From: Lachnoclostridium sp. MSJ-17 | Lineage (GTDB): Bacteria > Bacillota > Clostridia > Oscillospirales > Acutalibacteraceae | Direction: 5' to 3' | DNA: 49,345 bases | Assembly: GCF_018918205.1 (NCBI RefSeq) | Contig: NZ_JAHLQB010000116.1 | Location: 1 to 49,345, forward strand | In this document: positions 8,511 to 18,594 of the stretch, one piece after another | How the letters are laid out: each line of letters starts with the position of its first letter | Numbering within the stretch: position 1 is the first letter of the stretch | Program-made: the position numbers and the translations under genes | The notes under the pieces: generated by a model | Seen by the model: only the letters and a program-made list of their open reading frames with translations | Told to the model about the DNA's origin: nothing | The model's database searches: none

Positions 8511-8819
8511 ATGCAGGACATGATTCGTAAAATCGTACAGGCGGACACCGAGGCAAAGGCTATGGACGAGGCTAACCGCAAAAACGCCGAGGAAGAAAAA
8601 CGTCGGATAGAAGCGGAAGCCGCCGCTATTTACGAGAGCTACATGGAAAGCGCAAAGCGTGAAATCGCAAAAAACAACGCCTATCTCGAAAAGCGTTATT
8701 ACAAGAAGTGGACGGATATCACCGCCAGACAGGCTTCGTCGCTTATCAAGCTGAGAATGGATTATGAACAAAACTGCGACAGATGGGTTGACGATATAGT
8801 TCAGCGTGTGCTGGAATAA
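8511..8819 (+). CDS. V-type ATP synthase peripheral-stalk subunit (H/G type)
   Basis: 102 residues, mostly one long charged helix rich in Glu, Lys, Arg and Ala (coiled coil about 10-65). This is what is expected of the small stalk subunit that pairs with subunit E (AhaH/NtpF/Vma10-like). Such proteins have little sequence conservation, so the call relies on shape and on being the first gene of a complete V-ATPase operon. The ATG follows GAGGTGATT. Subunit C starts 12 nt after the stop. Confidence 0.72.
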   Translation: MQDMIRKIVQADTEAKAMDEANRKNAEEEKRRIEAEAAAIYESYMESAKREIAKNNAYLEKRYYKKWTDITARQASSLIKLRMDYEQNCDRWVDDIVQRVLE

Positions 8820-8831
8820 AAAGGAGGCGAC

Positions 8832-9869
8832 ATGATGTCAACTACTTCCTATGCCGTCCTCGCAAAGGCGCGGGCTAAGTACGGCAGGCACCTGACAGAC
8901 CGGGATTACTCAAGTATCATCGCCTGTCAGAGCGTCGCCGAGGTCATGGTTTACCTTAAATCGCACACCCACTACGCTTCCGCGCTCTCAGAGGTCAATG
9001 AACGCGACGTTCACAGAGGCAGGCTCGAAATGCTGCTCCGTCAGTATCAGTTCTACGAGTTCGACTCGCTGTGCCGCTATGATTCAAGCATAAGCGAGGG
9101 CTTTTCGAAATACGTCGTCGAAAAAACCGAGGTCGAGCAGATCATCCGTTTTCTGATCCTGCTCAACTCAAATTCTACGGAAAAGTTTATTTTCCAGTTC
9201 CCCGCATTTTTTGTAAAGCACACCGCGCTCAATATCAACAAGCTCGCGAACGCTCATGATTTCAGCGAGTTTCTCAATGCCCTGCACGGCTCGCCCTATT
9301 ACGATATTCTTAAGGCATATAAGCCCGACAAAAAGGGCATGCTGCCTGTTTCCTATATGGAAAACAAGCTTTACGCCTATGTTTTCGGCAACGTGTTCGA
9401 GCTTATCAAAAAGAAATCCAAGGGCGCCGAGCGCGATGAGCTGCTGCGTATGTTCTACACAATCAACGATTATGCTATTTTTTCAAAAATCCTGAGATTG
9501 AAAAAATATTATAACCTCTCGCCCGAGGTCGTAAAGTCAAATCTTTTGCCCGAATACAGCGACCTCAGTCAGAATATGATTGACAGAATGTGCGCCGCCG
9601 GGTCTTCGGCTGAGGTTTTCAGAATAATGCAGAGCAAAGGCTGCGGCAGACTTATCAACAAAATCGGCTACACCTACGCGAGCGACATCAGTCCGCGCGT
9701 GCGTTACACCATGGCGAAAAAGAATATTCATTTTTCAAACAACCCTTCTGTTGTGATGATTTCGTATATGTTTCTCGCCGAAACCGAGCTGCTGAACGTC
9801 ATCAGCATGATTGAGGGCATTCGTTATCAGCTCGACAAATCGATAATACAGTCACTGATTATCCGGTGA
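8832..9869 (+). CDS. ntpC: V-type ATP synthase subunit C
   Basis: 345 residues, normal for the family. Subunit C (d in eukaryotes) is the cone that joins the central stalk to the membrane rotor. The N-terminus Y-A-V-L-A-K-A-R-A-K-Y-G and the repeated three-helix bundles with F-E-x-x-S-L-C-R-Y-like and D-Y-A-I-F-S-K-I-L-R-L blocks fit. AAGGAGG precedes tandem ATG codons at 8832 and 8835; either could serve. Its position before subunit I, instead of between E and F, differs from the usual I-K-E-C-F-A-B-D order. Confidence 0.88.
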   Translation: MMSTTSYAVLAKARAKYGRHLTDRDYSSIIACQSVAEVMVYLKSHTHYASALSEVNERDVHRGRLEMLLRQYQFYEFDSLCRYDSSISEGFSKYVVEKTEVEQIIRFLILLNSNSTEKFIFQFPAFFVKHTALNINKLANAHDFSEFLNALHGSPYYDILKAYKPDKKGMLPVSYMENKLYAYVFGNVFELIKKKSKGAERDELLRMFYTINDYAIFSKILRLKKYYNLSPEVVKSNLLPEYSDLSQNMIDRMCAAGSSAEVFRIMQSKGCGRLINKIGYTYASDISPRVRYTMAKKNIHFSNNPSVVMISYMFLAETELLNVISMIEGIRYQLDKSIIQSLIIR

Positions 9870-9884
9870 AAGAGGTGAAATAAT

Positions 9885-11825
9885 TTGGCAGTATCATCAC
9901 TGCAGGCTCTGAACGTCATAGGCCTGATGGAGCACATCGACGAAGTAATCTCCGTGCTCGGCGAGTCGGGAGTATTTCAGCCCGACGACGTTACAAACTT
10001 CTATGACGACGTTCAGGACTTTACGCATTTGCAAACAAAAAATACCTACGCTGAGCCGTTGACGAACCTCAAGGCGGCTCTCAACCTCACAAAGCGCAGC
10101 TTCCCCTTAAAGGACGTGAGCGATTTCAGCCCCACGGTCGAGGAGCTTGAAAACTTTTCGGCGACTACCACGGCTGATATCGACGCCCTTATCGACAAGA
10201 GAGAGGTCGCGGCGAAAAAGCTCGATGAGGTAAAGCAAAATCTCAAGGTCACAAGCCACTTTATCGGCATGGGCGTCGAGATTGAGAAGGTACTCGAGAT
10301 GAAGTACATGAAGGCGCGCTTCGGACGGCTTCCCAAGGACAGCATGCCAAAGCTCGACGCTTACAGCGACAACGACTATGTAGACTTCGCGGTTTGCACC
10401 GAGGACAAGAACCACTATTGGGGCGTTTATTTCGCGCCTTACGACGAGTACGAGGAGATCGACAAAATCTTTGAGGCTCTGTTCTTCGAGAGGTGCGACC
10501 TCGTAAGCGAAGATAAAACACCGAAGGAACGCATCGAGGAATACAAAAAGGAAATTCCTCAGCTCGAGGCTGAGGTCAAAAAGGCTCAGGCAGCTGTCGA
10601 CAAGTACCTCGACTACAACAAAGATCAGATAACAAGCTATCTTTCAAAGCTTGAGGAGCTTTATCTGTACGCGAGCATCCGTAACAAGGCGCTCCAGTAC
10701 AACAAGAGCTTCATCATCGTCGGCTGGGTACCTACGGAAAACAAAAAGCAGCTCAGCCGCAGGCTCAAAAAAATCCAGAGCATCGAGCTTGACTTTTCCG
10801 ACGCTAAGAACGAGCTGGACAAGCGTCCGCCCGTTAAACTCAAAAACTGCTTCCTCGCGAAGCCCTTCGAGTTCTATACCGAGATGTACGGAGTGCCGAA
10901 GTATAACGAGCTCGACCCGACGCTGTTCATCGCCTTTACCTATGTTGTTATTTTCGGCATCATGTTCGCCGATTTAGGACAGGGACTATTGCTCTCTCTC
11001 GTCGGAATACTGATGTGGAAGATAAAGAAAATGAAGGTCGGCAAAATACTCTTCCCCTGCGGACTGAGCGCCGCGGTGTTCGGAACGATATTCGGCTCTG
11101 TGTTCGGCTTTGAGCACCTGCTCGACCCGATGTTCCACGCTATGGGCTTTGAGGAAAAGCCGATGCAGGTCATGAACCCCGAGAACACAAACTCGGTTAT
11201 CCTGACCGCGATAAGCATAGGCGTTGTGCTTCTGATTGTAGCGATGTTCCTCAACGTCGTTTCTTCCATACGGCAGAAGGATTTAGGCAGAGCGCTGTTC
11301 GGTACGAGCGGACTCTCGGGAATCGTGTTCTACAGCTCGATCATCTTCGCGGTAGTTGCTGAGGTGTTCCTCGGCTGGCACGTAGTTTCGCTGTTCTATA
11401 TCCTCGGGCTTATCGTGTTCCCGTTCCTGCTGATTTTCTTCGCGGAACCGCTGGGAAATCTTGTTAACCGCAAAGAGGACTGGCAGCCCGAAAGCTGGAG
11501 CGGCTATATCGTCGAGAATATCTTTGAATCGATAGAGGTTTTGCTCGGCTACGTCACCAACACAATGAGCTTCTTGAGAATCGGCGTGTTCGTCCTTGTT
11601 CATGCGGGCATGATGCTCGTTGTATTTACTCTCGCGGAGACCGCAGGCGGCGAGTTCAGTATTCCCTACTGGATCATCATCGTATTCGGCAACGCGCTGG
11701 TTATGGCTCTCGAGGCTCTGCTTGTCAGCATTCAGGTGCTCAGACTCGAGTATTACGAGATGTTCAACCGCTTCTATTCGGGCGAAGGCAGACCCTTCAA
11801 TCCCGTTAAATTAAATATTGAATAA
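9885..11825 (+). CDS. ntpI: V-type ATP synthase subunit I (a-type stator subunit)
   Basis: 646 residues. It holds the ion half-channels and links the peripheral stalk to the membrane. The N-terminal 340 residues are hydrophilic, with coiled helices near 70-125 and 210-260. The C-terminal part has about seven to eight membrane segments with the sequence F-G-I-M-F-A-D-L-G-Q-G, typical of subunit I/a, and a later segment T-N-T-M-S-F-L-R-I-G-V-F-V-L-V-H-A with the conserved Arg facing the rotor. Start is TTG at 9885 after AGAGGTGAA; no ATG gives a better fit. Confidence 0.94.
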   Translation: MAVSSLQALNVIGLMEHIDEVISVLGESGVFQPDDVTNFYDDVQDFTHLQTKNTYAEPLTNLKAALNLTKRSFPLKDVSDFSPTVEELENFSATTTADIDALIDKREVAAKKLDEVKQNLKVTSHFIGMGVEIEKVLEMKYMKARFGRLPKDSMPKLDAYSDNDYVDFAVCTEDKNHYWGVYFAPYDEYEEIDKIFEALFFERCDLVSEDKTPKERIEEYKKEIPQLEAEVKKAQAAVDKYLDYNKDQITSYLSKLEELYLYASIRNKALQYNKSFIIVGWVPTENKKQLSRRLKKIQSIELDFSDAKNELDKRPPVKLKNCFLAKPFEFYTEMYGVPKYNELDPTLFIAFTYVVIFGIMFADLGQGLLLSLVGILMWKIKKMKVGKILFPCGLSAAVFGTIFGSVFGFEHLLDPMFHAMGFEEKPMQVMNPENTNSVILTAISIGVVLLIVAMFLNVVSSIRQKDLGRALFGTSGLSGIVFYSSIIFAVVAEVFLGWHVVSLFYILGLIVFPFLLIFFAEPLGNLVNRKEDWQPESWSGYIVENIFESIEVLLGYVTNTMSFLRIGVFVLVHAGMMLVVFTLAETAGGEFSIPYWIIIVFGNALVMALEALLVSIQVLRLEYYEMFNRFYSGEGRPFNPVKLNIE

Positions 11826-11844
11826 TTTTTGGAGGTTATCTATT

Positions 11845-12264
11845 ATGTCTATTCTTTTTAATCTTATTTTTTCTGCTATCCCCGTTATTTTCCTGATCGG
11901 CTCCGTTATTATCGCTGTAAAGGCTGTTTCCCGCGGCAAGAGCAGAAAGAGAACTATGCTCATGCAGCTCGCTTCCTTCGCTGCCGTATTCGCCCTCTGT
12001 GTTATTTTTCCGATCGTTGCTAACGCTGCAGGCGACGCTTCCGCTGCGGGCGACGCAAGCGGAATGAAGTACATCGCGGCTGCAGCTGCTACCGGCATCG
12101 CCTGCATCGGCGGCGGTGTTGCGGTTGGCAACGCGGCTCCCGCGGCAATCGGCGCTACAAGCGAGGATCCCAAGGCGTTCGGTAAGGCTATCATCTTCGT
12201 TGCTCTCGGTGAAGGTATCGCTCTCTACGGCGTTCTGGTTTCCATGCTTATCATCAACAGCTAA
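11845..12264 (+). CDS. ntpK: V-type ATP synthase subunit K (membrane rotor proteolipid)
   Basis: 139 residues from the ATG at 11845, with GGAGG at 11831-11835; the longer frame starting at 11818 begins before this site and is rejected. Four hydrophobic segments at about 5-26, 38-62, 74-100 and 113-136 form two helical hairpins. Only the last carries the ion-binding carboxylate, in A-L-G-E-G-I-A-L-Y-G. The first hairpin has none, as in NtpK of Enterococcus. The residue after the Glu is Gly and there is no P-x-T-Q motif in helix 2, both unlike well-known Na+ rotors; proton coupling is therefore more likely, but this is inference. The loop between helices 2 and 3 has a small tandem, AGDASAAGDAS. 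Confidence 0.93.
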   Translation: MSILFNLIFSAIPVIFLIGSVIIAVKAVSRGKSRKRTMLMQLASFAAVFALCVIFPIVANAAGDASAAGDASGMKYIAAAAATGIACIGGGVAVGNAAPAAIGATSEDPKAFGKAIIFVALGEGIALYGVLVSMLIINS

Positions 12265-12279
12265 GCCAAGTGACCGATT

Positions 12280-12588
12280 ATGAAATTCTATTTGATCAGT
12301 GATAACGTCGATACCAAAATGGGCATGCGCTTTGCAGGTATAGAAGGCGTTGTTGTCCACGAGGAGGACGAGGTCAGGCGCGAGCTTGAAAAGGCTATAG
12401 AGAACGAGGATATTGCCGTTATTCTGATGACGGAAAAGCTCGTTTCTCTCTGTCCCGACATCGTTTACAACCTCAAGCTCAACCGGGAAAAGCCGCTGAT
12501 TGTCGAAATTCCCGACCGTCACGGCAACGGCAGAACCAAGGACAGCATAACCAAATATGTTCAGGAAGCCATCGGCGTAAAGCTGTAG
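12280..12588 (+). CDS. V-type ATP synthase subunit F
   Basis: 102 residues, the usual length. It sits in the central stalk beside subunit D. The start M-K-F-Y-L-I-S-D-N-V-D-T-x-M-G-M-R-F-A-G-I-E-G and the central I-A-V-I-L-M-T-E-K-L block are family hallmarks. The ribosome site is weak (AAGTGA), suggesting some translational coupling to subunit K 15 nt upstream. Confidence 0.9.
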   Translation: MKFYLISDNVDTKMGMRFAGIEGVVVHEEDEVRRELEKAIENEDIAVILMTEKLVSLCPDIVYNLKLNREKPLIVEIPDRHGNGRTKDSITKYVQEAIGVKL

Positions 12589-12615
12589 GCGTTATCATGT
12601 AACTGAGGTAATGAT

Positions 12616-13206
12616 ATGGCAAGAAATAAAACCGATAACTTTCTTAGGGCGATAAAAAAATACGCCAAGGCGCAGAGCACGCTCCTCCAAACCGAGGTAA
12701 AGCAGCTCAAATCAGAGCGGCTCAAGGAAGCTGAGGAGAAAGCCCGGCGCGACAGCGAACGCCTGATTAAGGATAAGCTGCACGAAAAGCGCAGCCACGA
12801 GTTGGCTATCCTCGCTAAAAAGACTCAGGAGGGTCAGAGAGAGCTCTTTGTTGAACGCTCAAGAATGACCGATGAGGTATTCAGGAACGCGGCGAACAAG
12901 CTCCTTGACTTCACAAATACAGATGAATACAGGCAAAAGCTTCTCGGCAGTGCAAAGGAAATCGCCGGATTTTTCGAAAACAAGGACTGCGTGCTCTATG
13001 TCAACGAACGCGATCTTGACCTTGCGGACAGCATTAAGAACTTCTTCGCGGGAAATTCCGAGGTTATGGCTGATAAAACCATAAAAATCGGCGGAATCAA
13101 GGGTTACTGCGCGGACATGGCAGTCATCGCCGACGAGACCCTTGACACCAAGCTGGAAGCACAGCGGGAGTGGTTTATCGAAAACGCCACCCTTTCCGTA
13201 CAATGA
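12616..13206 (+). CDS. ntpE: V-type ATP synthase subunit E
   Basis: 196 residues. Subunit E forms the peripheral stalk with the H/G subunit. Residues 1-95 are a long charged helix (K-T-D-N-F-L-R-A-I-K-K-Y-A-K onward), followed by a compact alpha/beta C-terminal domain. The C-terminus contains I-K-G-Y-C-A-D-M-A-V and a typical E-N-A-T-L-S end. GAGGTAATGAT precedes the ATG. Subunit A begins 22 nt after the stop. Confidence 0.86.
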   Translation: MARNKTDNFLRAIKKYAKAQSTLLQTEVKQLKSERLKEAEEKARRDSERLIKDKLHEKRSHELAILAKKTQEGQRELFVERSRMTDEVFRNAANKLLDFTNTDEYRQKLLGSAKEIAGFFENKDCVLYVNERDLDLADSIKNFFAGNSEVMADKTIKIGGIKGYCADMAVIADETLDTKLEAQREWFIENATLSVQ

Positions 13207-13228
13207 GCCGAAAGGGAGGTAAGAAATA

Positions 13229-14983
13229 ATGAATCAAAATATTATTTACGGAATCAACGGACCTGTTGTTACCGTTAAGGATACCGACAGCTTTGAAATG
13301 ATGGAAATGGTTCACGTCGGAGTCCAGAACCTCGTCGGCGAGGTCATCGGCATCACCGACAGGCTCACCACCATTCAGGTTTACGAGGAAACTACCGGTC
13401 TGAAGCCCGGAGACCCCGTAACGGGTACAGGAGCTCCCATGAACGTGCTCTTAGGCCCCGGTATTATTGACAATATCTTCGACGGCATTGAGCGTCCGCT
13501 AAAGGCTATCGAGGAGCAGGCAGGCGCGTTTATCAACAGAGGCGCCTCCGTTAACTCACTCGACACCGAACGCTACTGGAACGTCACCATGAAAATCAAA
13601 GCCGGCGACAAGCTTGAAGGCGGTCAGATCTACGCGACCCTGCCCGAAACACCGATTATCGAGCACAGGCTGATGCTTCACCCCGACCTTTCCGGTGTTG
13701 TCACGGAAGTCAAGCCCGACGGCGACTACAAGCTTTTTGACACCGTTGCTGTGATCGAGGACGACCTCGGTGAAAAGCACGAGCTCAAGCTCTGTCAGCA
13801 GTGGCCAATCAGAACCGCGCGTCCCGTTAAGGACAGACTCACACCGTCAATCCCGCTGATTACGGGTCAGAGAATCATGGATACTCTCTTTCCCATTGCC
13901 AAGGGCGGCACAGCGGCTATCCCGGGCGGCTTCGGTACGGGCAAGACCATGAACCAGCACCAGCTTGCAAAGTGGTGCGACGCGGATATTATTATCTACG
14001 TCGGTTGCGGCGAACGCGGCAACGAGATGAGCCAGGTACTCGAGGAATTCTCGGAGCTTATCGACCCGAAGTCAAAGCGTCCGATGACCGACAGAACCGT
14101 ACTTATCGCGAACACCTCAAACATGCCTGTCGCGGCGCGCGAGGCTTCTATCTACACCGGCATCACCCTCGCGGAATACTACCGCGACATGGGTTATCAC
14201 GTAGCGATGATGGCAGACTCAACCTCCCGCTGGGCTGAGGCACTCCGTGAAATTTCAGGCAGACTTGAAGAAATGCCCGCCGAGGAAGGTTTCCCGGCAT
14301 ATCTGCCCTCGCGACTTGCCGAGTTCTACGAGCGCGGCGGACGTGTAAACGCTCTCTGCAGCGACGAAGGCTCCGTTACCCTTATCGGCGCGGTTTCCCC
14401 GCAGGGCTCCGACTTCTCGGAACCCGTCACTCAGAATACCAAGCGCTTTACCCGCGTTTTCTGGGCTCTCGACAAGGCTCTCGCCTACGCGCGTCACTAT
14501 CCCGCTATCAACTGGATCGACAGCTACAGCGAGTATTTCAACGACCTCGACCCGTGGTTCAGAGAACACCTCGGCGACGACTTCGTTGATTACAGAAACA
14601 GAATCAGCGCCCTGCTGCAGGAGGAAAGCTCGCTGATGGAGATCGTAAAGCTCATCGGTTCAGACGTTCTTCCCGACGACCAGAAGCTTGTTATCGAGAC
14701 CGCGAGAGCAATCCGCGTAGGATTCTTGCAGCAAAACGCCTTCCACGCCGAGGATACATACGTACCCCTCGAGAAGCAGAAGCTGATGATGAAGGTCATT
14801 CTGCACCTGCACGCAAAGGCGAAGGAAGTCGTAGCGCGCGAAATACCTCTCTCAAAGGTATTGGAGCTCGGACTCTTTGACAAGCTCACAAAGATGAAAT
14901 ACGATATTCCCAACGACAGGCTTGAAATGTTCGACCAATATATTGAAGAAATCGACACCAAGCTCGGCGAATTATTGAAGTAA
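13229..14983 (+). CDS. ntpA: V-type ATP synthase catalytic subunit A
   Basis: 584 residues. Catalytic ATP-hydrolysing/synthesising subunit. The P-loop G-G-F-G-T-G-K-T is at 233-240 and the catalytic Glu lies in G-E-R-G-N-E-M at 261-267. The V-type specific insertion at about 110-190 separates it from F-type beta. The S-R-W-A-E-A-L-R-E block follows the P-loop region as in other A subunits. GGGAGG precedes the ATG. No disruption seen. Confidence 0.97.
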   Translation: MNQNIIYGINGPVVTVKDTDSFEMMEMVHVGVQNLVGEVIGITDRLTTIQVYEETTGLKPGDPVTGTGAPMNVLLGPGIIDNIFDGIERPLKAIEEQAGAFINRGASVNSLDTERYWNVTMKIKAGDKLEGGQIYATLPETPIIEHRLMLHPDLSGVVTEVKPDGDYKLFDTVAVIEDDLGEKHELKLCQQWPIRTARPVKDRLTPSIPLITGQRIMDTLFPIAKGGTAAIPGGFGTGKTMNQHQLAKWCDADIIIYVGCGERGNEMSQVLEEFSELIDPKSKRPMTDRTVLIANTSNMPVAAREASIYTGITLAEYYRDMGYHVAMMADSTSRWAEALREISGRLEEMPAEEGFPAYLPSRLAEFYERGGRVNALCSDEGSVTLIGAVSPQGSDFSEPVTQNTKRFTRVFWALDKALAYARHYPAINWIDSYSEYFNDLDPWFREHLGDDFVDYRNRISALLQEESSLMEIVKLIGSDVLPDDQKLVIETARAIRVGFLQQNAFHAEDTYVPLEKQKLMMKVILHLHAKAKEVVAREIPLSKVLELGLFDKLTKMKYDIPNDRLEMFDQYIEEIDTKLGELLK

Positions 14984-14997
14984 GGAGGAAACGCGCA

Positions 14998-16371
14998 ATG
15001 ATTATTGATTATGTTGGCGTCAAGGAAATCAACGGCTCGCTGATTGTCATTGACGGCGTTAAAGGCGTTTCCAACGAAGAAATTGTTGATATAAAGCTCG
15101 AAAACGGCACCACAAGACAGGGTCGTGTCGTGCAGATCGAGGGTGAAAGAATCGTTGTGCAGGTTTTTGAAGGCACGAGAAGAATCAGCCTTAAAAACAC
15201 ACGCACACGCCTTACCGGTCACCCGATGGAAATGCCGCTCTCGCCTGAGATCATCGGCAGAGTACTCGACGGCGCCGGCAGACCTATCGACGGACTTGGA
15301 GATATCTTCCCCGTCAAAAAAGCTAACATCAACGGCACCCCGATAAACCCCGTTTCAAGAGTTTATCCCAAAAACTACATCAACACCGGCATCTCGACCA
15401 TCGACACGCTTATGACACTTATCCGCGGTCAGAAGCTGCCTATCTTCTCGGGTTCCGGTATGACGCACAACGACCTCGCGGTTCAGATTGTTCGTCAGGC
15501 AAAAATCAGCGGCGCTGACAGTACAAACTTCGGCGTTGTATTTGCCGCGATGGGCGTACAGAAGGACGTCGCGGAGTATTTCCGCAAGAGCTTTGAGGAA
15601 AGCGGCGTTCTTTCGCGAGTTGTTATGCTCCTCAATCTGAGCAACGACCCGATCATCGAGCGTACCCTCACCCCGAGATGCGCTCTGACTATCGCGGAAT
15701 ATCTCGCGTTTGAGCTGGATATGCACATTCTCGTCATCATGACCGACATGACCTCCTACGCCGAGGCTCTGCGTGAGTTCTCGTCATCAAAGGGCGAGAT
15801 CCCCGGCAGAAAGGGTTATCCCGGTTATCTGTACTCTGACCTCGCGTCACTGTACGAGAGAGCCGGCATGATAAAGGGACATCCGGGCTCTGTTACCCAG
15901 ATCCCGATTCTGACAATGCCAAACGACGATATCACTCACCCGATTCCCGACCTCACCGGCTACATCACCGAGGGTCAGATCGTTCTTGACCGCACATTGC
16001 AGGGTCAGGGCTTCTATCCGCCCGTAAGCGTACTGCCGTCGCTGTCACGTCTGATGAAGGACGGCATCGGCGAGGGCTTTACAAGAGCCGATCACCAGCC
16101 GCTCGCGAATCAGCTGTTCGCGTCATACGCGAAGGTTATCGACGCGAGAGCTCTGGCTTCCGTTATCGGCGAGGAGGAGCTTTCCCCCGTCGACAAGAAG
16201 TATATCGAATTCGGCAAGCTCTTTGAGCAGAAATTCGTAAATCAGGGCTTTGACGAGAACAGAACGATTGAGCAGAGCCTGGATTTGGGCTGGGAGCTTC
16301 TCTCTACACTGCCCAGAGCCGAGCTTGACCGTGTTGACGATGCTGTTCTCGACGTTTATTACAAGGGCTGA
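14998..16371 (+). CDS. ntpB: V-type ATP synthase non-catalytic subunit B
   Basis: 457 residues. It alternates with subunit A in the hexamer. As expected it lacks a canonical P-loop; the equivalent region reads F-S-G-S-G-M-T-H-N. The N-terminal beta-barrel (about 1-70), [13 protein letters not shown] and the [12 protein letters not shown] block identify the family. AAGGAGG precedes the ATG, 14 nt after subunit A. Confidence 0.97.
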   Translation: MIIDYVGVKEINGSLIVIDGVKGVSNEEIVDIKLENGTTRQGRVVQIEGERIVVQVFEGTRRISLKNTRTRLTGHPMEMPLSPEIIGRVLDGAGRPIDGLGDIFPVKKANINGTPINPVSRVYPKNYINTGISTIDTLMTLIRGQKLPIFSGSGMTHNDLAVQIVRQAKISGADSTNFGVVFAAMGVQKDVAEYFRKSFEESGVLSRVVMLLNLSNDPIIERTLTPRCALTIAEYLAFELDMHILVIMTDMTSYAEALREFSSSKGEIPGRKGYPGYLYSDLASLYERAGMIKGHPGSVTQIPILTMPNDDITHPIPDLTGYITEGQIVLDRTLQGQGFYPPVSVLPSLSRLMKDGIGEGFTRADHQPLANQLFASYAKVIDARALASVIGEEELSPVDKKYIEFGKLFEQKFVNQGFDENRTIEQSLDLGWELLSTLPRAELDRVDDAVLDVYYKG

Positions 16372-16385
16372 GAGGGTGTGTAATC

Positions 16386-17036
16386 ATGGCTGTACAGGCA
16401 GTACCCACCAAGGGTAATTTAATGAATACCAAAAAATCGCTCTCTCTTGCCAAGAACGGCTATGAGCTGCTCGACCGAAAGCGCAACATTCTTATCAGAG
16501 AAATGATGACGCTTATCGACCATGCGAATGCCATTCAGGAAAAAATCGACGGCGCGTACGAGGAAGCGTATATCGCGCTGCAGACCGCAAATATTTCAAA
16601 CGGCTTCTGCGAGGAGATTTCCAACGCTATCCCCGTCGAGGACGGTCTGCACCTCGATTCCCGCAGCGTCATGGGTGTGGAGATACCTATCCTCACCATT
16701 GACGAGGGCGAGCATTACGAGTTTTTGCACTACGGCACTAGAACTACCAACTCCGCTATCGACAAGGCGTTTATCCTATTTTCAAAGGTTAAGTACCTCA
16801 CGGTAGAGCTTGCGGAGATCGAAAACAGCGTTTACCGCCTTGCGGATTCGATAAAGAAAACCCAGAAGCGCGCAAATGCTCTGAAAAATATCATGATACC
16901 GCGATTCGAGGAGAATGTGAAGTTCATCACCGACGCTCTCGATGAAAAGGACAGAGAGGAATTCAGCCGTCTGAAGGTAATTAAGCGCAAAAAGCTCAGA
17001 GAAAGCGAAAGCAAAAACGAATCTGAAACAGCATAA
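16386..17036 (+). CDS. ntpD: V-type ATP synthase subunit D (central stalk)
   Basis: 216 residues. N- and C-terminal long helices (about 10-70 and 125-195) form the rotor shaft. The N-terminal P-T-K-G-N-L-M, then A-K-N-G-Y-E-L-L-D-R-K-R-N-I-L, is the D-subunit signature, and K-K-T-Q-K-R-A-N-A-L-K-N-I-M-I-P is the conserved C-terminal helix. Last gene of the operon; a strong terminator follows at 17043. Confidence 0.94.
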   Translation: MAVQAVPTKGNLMNTKKSLSLAKNGYELLDRKRNILIREMMTLIDHANAIQEKIDGAYEEAYIALQTANISNGFCEEISNAIPVEDGLHLDSRSVMGVEIPILTIDEGEHYEFLHYGTRTTNSAIDKAFILFSKVKYLTVELAEIENSVYRLADSIKKTQKRANALKNIMIPRFEENVKFITDALDEKDREEFSRLKVIKRKKLRESESKNESETA

Positions 17037-17042
17037 AATACA

Positions 17043-17090
17043 GGAGCCGGGTCAAACCAATTCGAGTTTGACCCGGCTCCGTACTTTTTT
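17043..17090. terminator. Terminator at end of V-ATPase operon
   Basis: 15 bp perfect stem (17043-17057 with 17066-17080), GC-rich in its outer half, loop 8 nt, followed by GTACTTTTTT. It also lies at the 3' end of the converging YdcF operon. Confidence 0.92.
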
Positions 17091-18594
17091 ATAAATATGA
17101 CAAGATAACAAATACCACGCACATCAGCGCGATCAAAGCTAACAAAAGCAAATGACGCCATTTTTGTTCATAGAGCAAGCCTATGAATTCTCTCACAAAC
17201 GCGTTCGGGTAAAAATACGGTTTTGTTTTAGCGGAGAGTCCAAGAACCTTCATTCCGAGCTTTTTCGCTAAAGTGTAACCTCGGAACACATGGTAATTAG
17301 TGGTTGAAAACGCGATTTTTGCCTTTTCGATGTCGCCGCAGTCACGACCTATGACCTTTTCGGAAAACGACATGTTCTGTAAAGTGTTTACGCTCTTGTC
17401 CTCTAAAATAATCTGTTCCTCGGGAACGCCCTGTTCCAACAGGTATCGCTTCATGCTTTCAGCTTCCGATATCACCTCGTCGCTCCCCTGTCCGCCCGAC
17501 GGTACAAACACCGCGTGCTTGCCCGTGTCCGAGAATTGCTCACGTTCAAACGCTATCGCGCGGTCAATTCTTCCCCTCAGAAGAGGAGTCGGAGAACCGT
17601 CAGAGCGAATGGCACAGCCCAGAATAATTATATAATCCCGGTCGTGCGGCGGTATATAAAGCGTGGAGGTCACTGCGCATAGCATTGTGGACAGCAGCAT
17701 GCATTCCATATATGAAAATGCATAGAACACGAAAATCGTGATTACCAAATGGAAATTTTCAAGCAGATTGAAAATATCGCCTTCTTTTCCCGAATAATCC
17801 GTTTTTAATGATGAAATGATCATAGCGACATATCCTGCAAATATCACCAGGCTGAGCAGTATGCCAAGAAGGTTCATCAGACGGAAGCCCTCGTGACGCA
17901 CAAGCCAGATGTTGCTTATACTCAGCGCAACTGCAAGAATAAACAGCACGGGAGATGTGAGAATAGGAAAAAACATTCCCGTGGCGATAATCATAGTCCG
18001 CAGATTTGAAAATGTAAAGCTGAGTGAGTCAAAGCTTATCAGGGAGTATCCTAACATAATGAACATCATACCCAAAAGATAAAGCAGGACGCCGCCGAGG
18101 GCAACCATTGAGTAGGAAAATTCTCCCTTCCTGATTTTTCCGACAAGAGTGCCCAGGAAAAACAGGGACGTCAGCAGAACAATGAGAATAAATGCCGGAA
18201 AAAGTATTTCCTGACCGTTGAAGTTCATCGTAGCATCTTCGTCTATTGTGCCGAGAACGGTAGTCTCCAGCACGGAAATCGATTCCGAGGGTTTATCGTT
18301 TTCATCCTGATAATGAAATACTACCTCTGTTTTTCCCAATCCGGCGTATTCTGCCTTCAGGTAGCAGTAATAGAAATCATTCTGCTGAACACACTCGTAA
18401 TCCGCTGTGACAACATCCGGGTTTTCAACGGTAACATATGTCGTCTTGGAGTCAATCGGGGTATCGGAAACATACACAAGCTTGGTATATGTCCTCGCCG
18501 CAATCATTATGTAGAAGAAAGAGCCGAGTAATATCAGAAAAACAAGAGCGGGAATGATGATATACCGCTTCGGCACTTTTTTGAGCTTTGTCAT
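17089..18594 (-). CDS. YdcF-family (DUF218) membrane protein
   Basis: 501 residues from the ATG at 18594. A GTG at 18606 gives four more residues but overlaps the AAAGGAG ribosome site, so the ATG is preferred; it overlaps the upstream stop as TAATG. There is one N-terminal membrane segment (about 12-35), an extracytoplasmic domain to about 125, then seven or so membrane segments. The C-terminal DUF218 domain reads I-I-I-L-G-C-A-I-R, V-P-S-G-G-Q-G, E-A-E-S-M-K-R-Y-L and T-T-N-Y-H-V-F-R, and a final membrane segment closes the protein. Family members such as SanA/ElyC act in cell envelope precursor metabolism. The molecular reaction is not settled; being last in a murD operon agrees with an envelope role. 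Confidence 0.8.
   Translation of the reverse strand: MTKLKKVPKRYIIIPALVFLILLGSFFYIMIAARTYTKLVYVSDTPIDSKTTYVTVENPDVVTADYECVQQNDFYYCYLKAEYAGLGKTEVVFHYQDENDKPSESISVLETTVLGTIDEDATMNFNGQEILFPAFILIVLLTSLFFLGTLVGKIRKGEFSYSMVALGGVLLYLLGMMFIMLGYSLISFDSLSFTFSNLRTMIIATGMFFPILTSPVLFILAVALSISNIWLVRHEGFRLMNLLGILLSLVIFAGYVAMIISSLKTDYSGKEGDIFNLLENFHLVITIFVFYAFSYMECMLLSTMLCAVTSTLYIPPHDRDYIIILGCAIRSDGSPTPLLRGRIDRAIAFEREQFSDTGKHAVFVPSGGQGSDEVISEAESMKRYLLEQGVPEEQIILEDKSVNTLQNMSFSEKVIGRDCGDIEKAKIAFSTTNYHVFRGYTLAKKLGMKVLGLSAKTKPYFYPNAFVREFIGLLYEQKWRHLLLLALIALMCVVFVILSYL

Noticed and set aside
11836..12522. 228-codon open frame on the minus strand across subunits K and F
   Set aside because: Antisense to two clear V-ATPase genes; low-complexity composition.
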